The notes under the pieces: generated by a model
Told to the model about the DNA's origin: nothing
The model's database searches: none
Seen by the model: only the letters and a program-made list of their open reading frames with translations
DNA from: an uncultured Propionivibrio sp.
Lineage (GTDB): Bacteria > Pseudomonadota > Gammaproteobacteria > Burkholderiales > Rhodocyclaceae
Direction: 5' to 3'
DNA: 64,000 nucleotides
Assembly (NCBI RefSeq): GCF_963666255.1
Contig: NZ_OY762657.1
Span: forward strand, 62,001 to 126,000
Shown: positions 17,677 through 26,255 of the stretch, in pieces
How the letters are laid out: each line of letters opens with the position of its first letter
How positions within the stretch are numbered: position 1 is the first letter of the stretch
Translations under genes and position numbers: made by a program

Positions 17677-20600
17677 GACGATTGCTCCTCATTGGCCGCT
17701 GGCGCGGGCTTCCGCCGCTTCTTGCCGTGCTTGTTCGACCATTCGATTACCATGACCTGCAGGGCCGGCGCGACAACCAGCAACATGATCGGCCCGAGCA
17801 GCATGCCGCCGACAACGACGGTCGCCAACGGACGCTGGACCTGACTGCCGATGCCGGTCGATATGGCAGCCGGCAGCAAACCGATACAGGCCGACAAGGC
17901 CGTCATCAGCATCGGCCGCATGCGCTGCTCGGACGCCATGAACATGGCCTCGCGCGGCGTATGCCCCTCGAGTATCAGGTGATTGAAGTAAGTAAGGACG
18001 AGAATACCGTTCATGACAGAAACGCCGAACAGCGAGACGAAGCCGATCGCCGCCGAGATCGAGAGGTCGAGGCCGGTAAGCGAGAGCGCCATGATGCCGC
18101 CGGCCACGGCGAACGGAATGGCGGCCAGCGTCAGCAGGGCGTCGCGCAGGGAATTGAACAAGGCGTAGAGCAATACCAACACCATGCCCAGCGTGATCGG
18201 CAGGATAACGGCGAGGCGGCCCTTGGCCTGCTGCAGCGAGTCGAACTCGCCGGCCCAGTCGATGCGATAGCCGGGCGGCAGATCGATTTTCTGCTTGAGC
18301 CGCACCTGAGCCTCGGCAACGGTACTCCCGAGATCGCGGCCGCGGATGCTGAACTTGACCGGGATGTAACGCTGGTTGCGTTCGTGGTAAATGTAGGAGG
18401 CGCCCGTTTCCAGGCTGACGCTCGCCACCTCGCTCAAGGGGATGGTGGCCGTACCGCCGCCGGCGGTTGCGTAGCTCACCTTGAGATTGCGAATGGCATC
18501 AAGGTTGTTGCGGAACTCCGGTGCCAGGCGAACAATGAGGTCGAACTGCTTTTCCTCCTCAAGCACCGATGTTGCAGGGACGCCTGCTGCGGCCGCCTGG
18601 ATAACAGTGTTGATGTCGCCGGTATTGAGTCCGTAACGCGCGGCCTTGGCACGATCGATCTTGATGTTGAGATTCGGCTGACCCAGCACATGGAAGATGC
18701 CGAGATCGGTGACACCGCGAATCTGGGTCATCTCGCGCAACACCTGGTCGGCAATCTTCTCGAGCACATTGAGATCCGGACCGATGATCTTCACGGAATT
18801 GGCCCCCTTGACGCCCGAGAGCTGCTCCTGGATGTTGTCCTGGATGTATTGAGAATAATTGAACTCAATACCGGGAAACTCGGCGGCGAACTCCTGTTGA
18901 ACCTCCGCCATCAGCATTTCCTTGGTATATCCGGAGCGCCACTCCTTGAAGGGTTTGAGCGGGACGAACAACTCGGCGTTGTAGAAGCCGGCGGCGTCGC
19001 TGCCATCGTCGGGACGACCGTGCTGCGAAACGACGGTGATCGTTTCCGGATGCGCCTTGAGAATCTGCCGCATACGGTCGACCTTGCCCATGCCGGCTTC
19101 GAGCGAGATGGTCGGCGGCATCGTCGCGCGAATCCACAGATTGCCCTCTTCGAGCGTCGGCAGGAACTCGGTGCCGATGCGAAGCAGCAGGACAATGGCA
19201 ATCAGCAGGAAGGCGGCACCGCCGGCCACCGTCTGGCGACGATTTTCGAGCGCCCAGATCAGCACCGGCTTGTAGAGACGATGCAGGAAGCGAACAAAGA
19301 AGGTCTCCGCTTCCTCGATTTTCTTCGGCAGGAGAATCGATGACAGAACCGGCGTCACCGTGAAGGTGGCGATCAGCGCGCCGATCAATGCATAGGCATA
19401 GGTCTTTGCCATCGGGCCGAAAATCTGCCCTTCGACACCCTGCATGGCGAACAGCGGAATGAAGGCCGCCACCGTGATCGCCGAGGAAAACAGGACTGCC
19501 TGGTCGACCTGCATGGCCGAGATGAAAATCATGCGAACCCGCTCGGGCCAGTGTTTGAAGGCCTGTCCCTCAACGGTCAGATTCGAAATCTTGCCGACTG
19601 ATTCGAGAATCTCCTTCTTGTCGTCGCCGCTCTTCTGCAGGTTGCGGAAGACGTTCTCGACCAGGATCACGGAGGAATCGACGATGATGCCGAAATCGAC
19701 TGCGCCCAATGACAAAAGGTTGGCCGATTCACCCTGGATGACGAGAATGACGATGGCAAAGAACAGGGCGAAGGGAATGTTCGTGCTGACAATGATGGCG
19801 CTGCGAAGATCGCCGAGGAACACCCACTGGATGAAGAAGACCAGCAGGCAGCCGAAAATGAGGTTGTGCAACACGGTGTGCGTCGTCACCTCGACGAGCG
19901 ACGAACGGTCGTAGTACGGCACCATCTTGACGCCGGCCGGCAGCGTGCCGTCGTTGTTCATCTTCTCGACTTCGGCGTGCACGCGAGCGATGACTTCGTT
20001 GGTCCGCTGCACGCGGCTCATGATGACGATGCCCGTCACCACGTCGCTCTGGTCGTCGCGGCCGGATTTGCCGAGGCGCGGCAGTACGCCGACACTGACC
20101 TTGGCCACATCCTTGACCAGAATCGGCACACCGTTTGTCTGGGTCAGCACGATATTGCCGATGTCAGCCGTATCCTGGATCAAACCGACACCACGTATAT
20201 TGACCGACTGTTCGCCGATATTCAGCGTTCGCCCTCCGACGTTGCCATTGGCATTGCCGATGGCACCGACGAGCTGCGGCAGCGTGATCTTGTAGCCTTC
20301 GAGCTTATGCAGATCGGCTTCGACTTCGTAGTCTTTCGTCGTACCGCCCCAGGTGACCACCTGCAGCACGCCGGAGACGTTCTTGAGCCGGCGCGTCACT
20401 ACCCAGTCCTGCAGTGTGCGCAAGTTGGTCAGCCCGAAATGCGGGGGGCCTACCAGCTGAAAGCGGTAGATTTCTCCGACCAGACTCGAGGCCTGGATCG
20501 TCGGCTGGACGTTGTTCGGCAAATTGACGTTCTGCTGCAGATTCAGCGCCGCCTGCGTGTAGGCCGAGGAATAGTCGATACCGTATTTGAAGGTGACGCG

Positions 20601-20879
20601 GACGAACGACAGCCCGTAGAACGAGGTCGAACGGATATTGTCGACCCCCGGCGTCGTCGCCAGTCCGACCTCCATCGCCCGCGTGTAATAGCGTTCCATC
20701 TCCTCGGCCGACAGGCCGGGCGCCTGGGCCGTGATTTCGAGAATGACGGGCGCCGGGTTCGGATACGCCTCGACGTTCAGTTTAAGGTAGGCGACGACAC
20801 CGGAAACCATGAAGACGAGGAGGCCGAGCAAGACGATGGGCCTGCGACTCAATGCAAAAGATACGATACCCCGGAACAC
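17673..20879 (-). CDS. RND efflux pump inner-membrane subunit, CzcA/CusA-like branch
   Basis: The 1068-residue protein is a full-length RND permease with twelve predicted helices and two large periplasmic loops. The start FRGIVSFALSRRPIVLLGLLV, EAYPNPAPVILEITAQAPGLSAEEMERYY, the SSLVGEIYRFQLVGPP stretch and helix 4 motif VDFGIIVDSSVILVEN place it near heavy-metal-efflux RND pumps. The DSSVI variant differs from the CzcA DGAV form, so metal transport is not certain. The start is a GTG at 20879 preceded by AAAGGAAG. It is flanked by its adaptor (61 bases upstream) and its channel. Confidence 0.92.
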   Translation of the reverse strand: MFRGIVSFALSRRPIVLLGLLVFMVSGVVAYLKLNVEAYPNPAPVILEITAQAPGLSAEEMERYYTRAMEVGLATTPGVDNIRSTSFYGLSFVRVTFKYGIDYSSAYTQAALNLQQNVNLPNNVQPTIQASSLVGEIYRFQLVGPPHFGLTNLRTLQDWVVTRRLKNVSGVLQVVTWGGTTKDYEVEADLHKLEGYKITLPQLVGAIGNANGNVGGRTLNIGEQSVNIRGVGLIQDTADIGNIVLTQTNGVPILVKDVAKVSVGVLPRLGKSGRDDQSDVVTGIVIMSRVQRTNEVIARVHAEVEKMNNDGTLPAGVKMVPYYDRSSLVEVTTHTVLHNLIFGCLLVFFIQWVFLGDLRSAIIVSTNIPFALFFAIVILVIQGESANLLSLGAVDFGIIVDSSVILVENVFRNLQKSGDDKKEILESVGKISNLTVEGQAFKHWPERVRMIFISAMQVDQAVLFSSAITVAAFIPLFAMQGVEGQIFGPMAKTYAYALIGALIATFTVTPVLSSILLPKKIEEAETFFVRFLHRLYKPVLIWALENRRQTVAGGAAFLLIAIVLLLRIGTEFLPTLEEGNLWIRATMPPTISLEAGMGKVDRMRQILKAHPETITVVSQHGRPDDGSDAAGFYNAELFVPLKPFKEWRSGYTKEMLMAEVQQEFAAEFPGIEFNYSQYIQDNIQEQLSGVKGANSVKIIGPDLNVLEKIADQVLREMTQIRGVTDLGIFHVLGQPNLNIKIDRAKAARYGLNTGDINTVIQAAAAGVPATSVLEEEKQFDLIVRLAPEFRNNLDAIRNLKVSYATAGGGTATIPLSEVASVSLETGASYIYHERNQRYIPVKFSIRGRDLGSTVAEAQVRLKQKIDLPPGYRIDWAGEFDSLQQAKGRLAVILPITLGMVLVLLYALFNSLRDALLTLAAIPFAVAGGIMALSLTGLDLSISAAIGFVSLFGVSVMNGILVLTYFNHLILEGHTPREAMFMASEQRMRPMLMTALSACIGLLPAAISTGIGSQVQRPLATVVVGGMLLGPIMLLVVAPALQVMVIEWSNKHGKKRRKPAPAANEEQSS

Positions 20880-20940
20880 GGCAGGACTTCCTTTGGCGTT
20901 GTGTTATGACAGCAAGAGCGAGAGATCCGAAAAGACCCGG

Positions 20941-22119
20941 TCACCGGATCGAGAGCGCGAGCGCATTACTAAGAAACAAGGCGCCCTCTGCCGCAACTTT
21001 TTCCCCAACCCGCACGCCCTCGAGAATCTGCTGGAATCCGCCCTGAGATACGCCCGGCTTGATGACGCGCCGTTCGAAACGGAGACCGTTTTCCGTGACA
21101 TAGACCGTCGTCGTGCCGTCGCCCTCGCGCACGACAGCGCCTTGCGGCACCGCCGGCATGACACTCGGCGCACCGGTGCGGATGACAAATGTCGCGAGCA
21201 TTTGCGGCAACAGCTCGTGCTTCGGATCGCTGATTTCCGAGCGGACAGGGATCGTATGGGTTGTCGCATCGGCGGCTGCGCCGATATTGACGATCTTGCC
21301 TTCGAAGCGGCGGCCGGGATAGGCGCTCAGCATGACGCTCACCCTGGCGCCGACTTGCAGTCGCGGCAGAAGCGATTCGGGAACATTGGCGATCATCCAG
21401 ACGCTGGAAACGTCGGCAACCGTAATCGGCGCCGGCGACCCGCCGGGCTGCACGAGCATCCCGGGCGCAGCATTGCGAACCGTCACGCGGCCGTTGATCG
21501 GGCTGAAGATATTGAGCAGACCATTCGGCTTGCGCTCGGCCACCAGACGGTCCATCTCTGCTTCGCTCTTGCCGAAGATCCTGACGGCATCGCGGGCGGC
21601 CTTGTAGTTGGCTTCGGCCGTCTGCTGGTCGGAAATCGCCTGTTCCAGGTCCTTCTGCGACACGCTCCTGATCTCCGCGAGTTGCCGTGCGCGCTCAAGC
21701 GATTTGCTGGCGAGTTGCAGCACACCAGCGCTGGAAATCAGGGTCGAACTTGCCTGCACCAGATCGGGACTGTCGAGCGTGAACAGCACCGCCCCCTTCC
21801 TGACGCTGTCGCCAGCTTTCACGTTGACACTGACGATACGACCGGACCACGGCGATGACACCGGCACCGTCTGTTCCTGGTTGAAGTCGATATTGCCGAC
21901 TGCCTCGCGCTCGTCCGAGAATTCGCGGCTGCCGATCGGTTCGACCTTGATCGCCTTGGCCTGCAGATCGGTCACCGTGACCGAATTCCCTTCACATTTG
22001 GTCGTTTCCTGAACGACGGCGCCCTGCGCCTTGTTGTCCTGCGTCAGTGACGCAGACGCAACGGCAGTGGCAACGGCGGCGATGGAGCACAGTATGATTT
22101 TGAGCTTTTTCGATAACAT
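20941..22119 (-). CDS. RND efflux periplasmic adaptor subunit
   Basis: The 392-residue membrane-fusion protein has an N-terminal signal/anchor (about 1-25), the lipoyl-like halves PVSSPWSGRIVSVNVKAGDSV and FSPINGRVTVRNAAPGMLVQPGG, an alpha-helical hairpin between them, and a beta-barrel domain. It connects the pump to the outer-membrane channel. It is the first gene of the operon and is divergent from the OmpR-type response regulator, with 141 bases in between. Confidence 0.92.
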   Translation of the reverse strand: MLSKKLKIILCSIAAVATAVASASLTQDNKAQGAVVQETTKCEGNSVTVTDLQAKAIKVEPIGSREFSDEREAVGNIDFNQEQTVPVSSPWSGRIVSVNVKAGDSVRKGAVLFTLDSPDLVQASSTLISSAGVLQLASKSLERARQLAEIRSVSQKDLEQAISDQQTAEANYKAARDAVRIFGKSEAEMDRLVAERKPNGLLNIFSPINGRVTVRNAAPGMLVQPGGSPAPITVADVSSVWMIANVPESLLPRLQVGARVSVMLSAYPGRRFEGKIVNIGAAADATTHTIPVRSEISDPKHELLPQMLATFVIRTGAPSVMPAVPQGAVVREGDGTTTVYVTENGLRFERRVIKPGVSQGGFQQILEGVRVGEKVAAEGALFLSNALALSIR

Positions 22120-22218
22120 GATGACAATCGCGATGCTTCAGAATGAATCAAGACCATTCGCTCAGCCGGTCAATCGCGCTTGCATCGACCGGCGGCAGCG
22201 TAGAATAGAAATATTCCC

Positions 22219-22235
22219 CTTACAAAGTTCTTACA
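22219..22235 (+). promoter_or_regulatory. Direct repeat CTTACA-N5-CTTACA, candidate response-regulator site
   Basis: CTTACA at 22219-22224 and 22230-22235 are spaced exactly one helical turn (11 bases) apart, as in tandem half-sites bound by OmpR/PhoB-type dimers. The site is 26 bases before the regulator gene and in the gap shared with the efflux operon. An identical arrangement occurs at 25923-25939. Confidence 0.6.
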
Positions 22236-22260
22236 CCTTCCATCCGTTCGTGAGCGCAGC

Positions 22261-22932
22261 ATGAGAGTCCTGTTGGTCGAAGATGACGTTCAACTTAGAG
22301 AAGCCCTGCACCAGGCCTTGCAAAGCGCCGGTTATTCGGTCGATGCCGTCGCCGACGGCAGGATGGCCGACACCACGCTGCTTGCCGGTGCGTATGACGC
22401 CATAGTGCTCGACCTGGGCCTGCCGCAGCTCGACGGCATAGAGGTGTTGAGACGCCTGCGCGCGCGCAGCGACAGCACGCCGGTTCTGATACTGAGCGCC
22501 CGCGACGGGATCGAGCAACGCGTCCAGGGACTCAAGGTCGGCGCCGACGACTACCTGACCAAGCCCTTCGCATTGCCTGAACTCGAAGCCCGCATCGGCG
22601 CGTTGATCCGGCGCGCGTCGGGCGGCCAGATCCGCCTGAGCAACGGACCGCTGGAACTCGACATGACGCACCGGGAAGTACTGCTCGACGGCAAACCGAT
22701 CGACATATCCGCGCGCGAGATGTCGATCCTCGAAGCATTGATGCAACGCCTCGGGCAAGTCGTCATCAAGACGCGCCTGGCGCAGCAGATCAGCGACTGG
22801 GATAGCGAGGTCGGCAGCAACGCCGTCGAAGTCTATGTCCATCGGCTGCGCAAGAAGCTGGAACCGCATGGATTTGTCATTCGCACCATCCACGGTCTTG
22901 GGTATCTGCTGGAGCGGCATGGTGAAGCTTGA
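22261..22932 (+). CDS. OmpR-family response regulator (QseB/PmrA-like)
   Basis: Residues 1-120 are a receiver domain with acidic pocket E7-D8-D9, phosphoacceptor Asp51 (IVLDLGLP), and KPF; residues about 125-220 are an OmpR-type winged helix ending HGFVIRTIHGLGYLLE. The partner kinase gene starts 14 bases before the stop of this gene. The divergent efflux operon and the CTTACA repeats are the likely targets. Confidence 0.94.
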   Translation: MRVLLVEDDVQLREALHQALQSAGYSVDAVADGRMADTTLLAGAYDAIVLDLGLPQLDGIEVLRRLRARSDSTPVLILSARDGIEQRVQGLKVGADDYLTKPFALPELEARIGALIRRASGGQIRLSNGPLELDMTHREVLLDGKPIDISAREMSILEALMQRLGQVVIKTRLAQQISDWDSEVGSNAVEVYVHRLRKKLEPHGFVIRTIHGLGYLLERHGEA

Positions 22933-24304
22933 CTATCTCACCCTCCAGCAGCGACTCATGGTGTGGCTGCTGCTGCCGATCATCACCGTCGCATCGCTGG
23001 GTGTCTACGCGGCTTATCTTGCCGTTCTGCACTTCACCAACATCGCCTACGACCGGGCACTCGAAGACACGGTCCGCACACTGGCGCGGCAGATCCAGGT
23101 CGAGCGGGACGCCATCCACGTCAACCTGCCCGAAGAAGCCCGGCAGATGCTCGAGTTCGACCAGGTCGACCGCGTCTACTTCAGCGTTTCCGATCAGCAG
23201 GAAACGCTGCTCGTCAGCAACGCGGGCTTGCTGCCGTCATCCAACCGCGCCCACGCGCTGAGGTCGGCCCATTTCTATCGCGCCACCTTCGACGGACATC
23301 CCGTCCGCATTGTCGAATATGACATGGCCGGTTTGGGCAAGGAACTGCTCTTCATCCGCGTCGCGGAGACCATGAACAAGCGGGAGATCGCAGCACGCGA
23401 AGCGCTGATCTACATGCTGATCCCCCAGTTCTTCTTCCTGTTTTTCACCGTGTTGCTGGTCTGGTTCGGCAGCGGCTACGCGATTGCGCCGCTGACCCGT
23501 GTCCGCGAAGCGATCGCCCGGCGCACACACGAAGACCTGACCCCGCTCAACCCGGCGGGATTGCCGCTGGAAGTCTCTGAACAGGTGCGCGTCATCAACG
23601 CCCTGATGGCAAGACTCGGCCGGACAATCGACGGTCAGCGTCGCTTCATCGCCGATGCAACGCATCAACTTCGCACACCGATCGCCGTGCTCCAGACGCA
23701 GATAGAGCTTGCGCTGCGCGCGCAAAATTTCGACGAAGTACATGCGGCCGTCGAACGCATGGGCGCGACCACTACCCGCCTCGGGCGCCTTGCCAATCAA
23801 CTACTCAATCTGAGTCGCGCCGAAGCAGGCAGCGAGGGCAGCATCGAATTTTCGCGGATCGACCTCGGCGAGTTGATCGAAGACGTTGTCGCCGGTCTGG
23901 TCCCGTACGGCCTCGCCAAAGACGTCGAAATATTCGTCGACGTTGCACAGCATCTTCCCCGTGTCCTGGGCGACCGGCGCCTGCTTGCCGACATGCTGGC
24001 CAATCTGGTCGACAATGCCATCCGATATACACAAAGCAAGGGTCGCGTGCACATTTCCGGAGAGCGCTCCGGCGATAAGGTCATCGTCATTGTCAGCGAC
24101 AACGGCCCCGGCATTCCCCAGTCGGAGATGGATCGCGTCATGGAAAGATTCTACCGGGGCGAGCACGCGAGTTCAGAAGGTTCCGGACTCGGCCTCGCGA
24201 TCGCCCACGAGATTGCGGCGCTGCACAAAGGCCGCATCGACTTGTCGCAAAGCGCCGACGCACCGGGCCTGCACGTCACCGTGATGATCCCGGCATCGGC
24301 CTGA
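22919..24304 (+). CDS. Sensor histidine kinase (QseC/TctE-like)
   Basis: The 461-residue kinase has membrane segments at about 15-40 and 160-185, enclosing a periplasmic domain, then HAMP, HisKA with His249 (FIADATHQLRTPIAV), N-box NLVDNAIRYT, G1 SDNGPGIP and G2 GSGLGLAIAHE. It phosphorylates the overlapping regulator. The start could be ATG 22919 or GTG 22922. The periplasmic domain (1TM_sensor/TctE-like) does not reveal the ligand. Confidence 0.93.
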   Translation: MVKLDYLTLQQRLMVWLLLPIITVASLGVYAAYLAVLHFTNIAYDRALEDTVRTLARQIQVERDAIHVNLPEEARQMLEFDQVDRVYFSVSDQQETLLVSNAGLLPSSNRAHALRSAHFYRATFDGHPVRIVEYDMAGLGKELLFIRVAETMNKREIAAREALIYMLIPQFFFLFFTVLLVWFGSGYAIAPLTRVREAIARRTHEDLTPLNPAGLPLEVSEQVRVINALMARLGRTIDGQRRFIADATHQLRTPIAVLQTQIELALRAQNFDEVHAAVERMGATTTRLGRLANQLLNLSRAEAGSEGSIEFSRIDLGELIEDVVAGLVPYGLAKDVEIFVDVAQHLPRVLGDRRLLADMLANLVDNAIRYTQSKGRVHISGERSGDKVIVIVSDNGPGIPQSEMDRVMERFYRGEHASSEGSGLGLAIAHEIAALHKGRIDLSQSADAPGLHVTVMIPASA

Positions 24305-24340
24305 ACCTGCCGACGGCATCGCACCGGTATCGCCAAGCAC

Positions 24341-24820
24341 TCAGTCTTCGGAAACGACGTTGCCGGTGGGAATGCCGTAGAGCAGCAGATGCCAGCGCAA
24401 TTTCGATACCTGATGAAAGATGATCGCACGACCGCTTTCATCCTTGACCGGCTTGCCGTGACGCATTTCCCGCGCGATCGTCGTCGCCAGGGTGCCGTTG
24501 TCCTCGCACTGCCAGTTCCTGCCGCTGACGATATTGCAACGCGTGTATTTATTCGAAGGACGGGGCGACCCGGCCGTCCAGACCAGCACCTCGCCGCTTT
24601 TCCGACGCGCGACGAATCGATAACGCTCTGACGGCACCAGGATTCCGAGACAAGTGTCGCCCTGCCAGTCACCATCGCATTCGGCCGTATAGATCGTCCT
24701 GTCTCCCTTGAGCGTGACACCGTCGGTGGCCCAAAGCGCGAATGCCAGCAGCAATGCCAGCACCGAGACCAGAGACCACGACACCCTTTGCAGCCCGCTC
24801 ATTCCGGATGCTTGAGACAT
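24341..24820 (-). CDS. Secreted or membrane-anchored hypothetical protein, 159 aa
   Basis: An N-terminal hydrophobic segment (about residues 12-31, SWSLVSVLALLLAFALWATD) is followed by a polar domain with four cysteines (ECDGDWQGDTC, CNIVSGRNWQCED) that could form two disulfides. No family recognised. It stops 36 bases after the kinase gene, convergently, and lies 30 bases downstream of the DUF535 gene, so it is probably cotranscribed with DUF535. Confidence 0.65.
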   Translation of the reverse strand: MSQASGMSGLQRVSWSLVSVLALLLAFALWATDGVTLKGDRTIYTAECDGDWQGDTCLGILVPSERYRFVARRKSGEVLVWTAGSPRPSNKYTRCNIVSGRNWQCEDNGTLATTIAREMRHGKPVKDESGRAIIFHQVSKLRWHLLLYGIPTGNVVSED

Positions 24821-24850
24821 CGCTTCAGGCGTCAGGAGGGAACCGCATCA

Positions 24851-25789
24851 TCACAGGCCCGCCGCACGCGTTGCCACGCTCTGCCGCATGGTCGCCAGGA
24901 ACGCCATCTTTTTCCGATGCGCCGAGCGATGTTTGCTGTCGATGTCATCTTCTGATTTGTGCAGAATTTCAGACGGCACGTCGAACATCCCGCGCGGCCC
25001 CGGCCGCGCGCCGAGTTCCTGCCAGAAGGCATCGTAATCGGCATAGGTCCGCGCCGAACTGAATACCCGGTTGGCATTGGAAACACCGACGATCCCGTCG
25101 ACCTGCCACCCGTGCGCCAGGACCGACATGACTTCCATCAGGAGCATCTTCGGCCGGTTTCCAAGCATATCCTTCGTTGCCTGCCTGATCCGCGCCCGCG
25201 CCGCATCGCCCTTTTCGCCTTGCAGACATCCGATTTCGAGGATCTTCGTCCCGTTGACGCTCGGCAGGGAAAATATCAGGTAGAAAATACCGTCCTGTTC
25301 GGCGCATTCCTTGAGGACAAGACCGAGTTCGCCCTCGCGATCGAATTTGTTCGTCTTGCGCAGCACAATCTCGTAGGGCAGGCCGCTCTTGCCGGAAAAC
25401 TCCGCCAGCTTCAGCAACTGCCCCTGCGCCAGCGCTGCCACCGTTTCCGCCGAAAACAGACCGCCGATGCGTCGATAGTGACTTTCGATCCGCTGGATTC
25501 GGTCCGCGATCGAGTAGTCCCGGTTGATGTAGTGCCGGCTCGGCTTGATGAACAGCCGGGGGCTATGGGCGCACCAGTAGCGGAGCATCGGGTCGTGGTG
25601 CGTCGAATCGAGCCAGCGGGTGAACGCCGAAGGCGCCCGACCGCTTCGGAAAAGAAAACGGACGACGCGCGACGCACGTCGATTCGAATCCAGATGCCAG
25701 AGGCAGAGGAGCGAACGGAAGTAACTGGCCATTGTTCGCATCCCGAGCACTCCAGCGTACTCATGTAAATCCACGCAACTCGCCTTCAT
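24851..25789 (-). CDS. VirK/YbjX family protein (DUF535)
   Basis: The 312-residue protein shows the DUF535 pattern: YWCAHSPRLFIKPSRHYINRDYS, LRKTNKFDREGELGLVL, IFYLIFSLPS, GCLQGEKGDAARARIRQATKDMLGNRPKMLLMEVM and VFSSARTYADYDAFWQELG. In Salmonella the relatives VirK and YbjX are PhoP-linked and tied to envelope stress and antimicrobial peptide resistance; the mechanism is unknown. The start may be ATG 25741 (MRTMASYF), which has GGAG at a good distance, rather than 25789. The upstream region carries the CTTACA repeats shared with the OmpR-type regulator locus. Confidence 0.85.
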   Translation of the reverse strand: MKASCVDLHEYAGVLGMRTMASYFRSLLCLWHLDSNRRASRVVRFLFRSGRAPSAFTRWLDSTHHDPMLRYWCAHSPRLFIKPSRHYINRDYSIADRIQRIESHYRRIGGLFSAETVAALAQGQLLKLAEFSGKSGLPYEIVLRKTNKFDREGELGLVLKECAEQDGIFYLIFSLPSVNGTKILEIGCLQGEKGDAARARIRQATKDMLGNRPKMLLMEVMSVLAHGWQVDGIVGVSNANRVFSSARTYADYDAFWQELGARPGPRGMFDVPSEILHKSEDDIDSKHRSAHRKKMAFLATMRQSVATRAAGL

Positions 25790-26255
25790 CGTCCCACAGT
25801 TCGCAAACCCTTCGTTGGAGAAAAACCCGCACGGAAGCGCCGATCACGATTTGGAAAATCCCGACAAAACAGACATCTCGAAACATTTTGTAACAAATTG
25901 TAAATTATTGTAATTTCACATGCTTACAAATTGCTTACAGCGAGCAGCGCGACGGAGACACGATCGCGACTGCCGCCACCGGAACGAACGCACTTTAGGG
26001 AAGCACTTCCCATTCCGATCCATTCGGGCACTCCAATCCAGCGCCGGTAGAGCGCGATCGGAAATCCTCCGCGGGATTTGGGCCGCACCTTCAAGCTTGA
26101 AAGCGCAGAACAGATAAAGGCGGACACTCGAAAAAATGCCATTATCCTTGTCTTTTCCGAGCATCCTACATACTATGCAATGACAATCGACGGCGGACAC
26201 AGCGGTGGCTTGACGCCGCATATGAAACGATCAGGGTGCAAACAGTCACAACAGC
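25790..26255. other. AT-rich intergenic regulatory region
   Basis: No gene is supported in these 466 bases. The left half is AT-rich and holds the phased TTGTAA and CTTACA elements listed separately. It contains the promoters of the DUF535 gene (minus) and of the hybrid kinase (plus); no clear -35/-10 pair stands out. Confidence 0.5.
25888..25939. promoter_or_regulatory. Phased TTGTAA triplet plus CTTACA-N5-CTTACA
   Basis: TTGTAA occurs three times with exact 10-base period (25888-25893, 25898-25903, 25908-25913), and CTTACA follows at 25923-25928 and 25934-25939 with 11-base period. TTACA and TGTAA are reverse complements, so five like half-sites lie on one DNA face in two orientations. The second part matches the repeat at 22219-22235. 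Confidence 0.6.

Noticed and set aside
17682-19343. Long plus-strand open frame (553 codons) opposite the RND pump gene
   Set aside because: It is rich in His, Arg, Gln and Asp without any family motif, exactly what the reverse strand of a GC-rich gene gives; the pump on the other strand is unambiguous.
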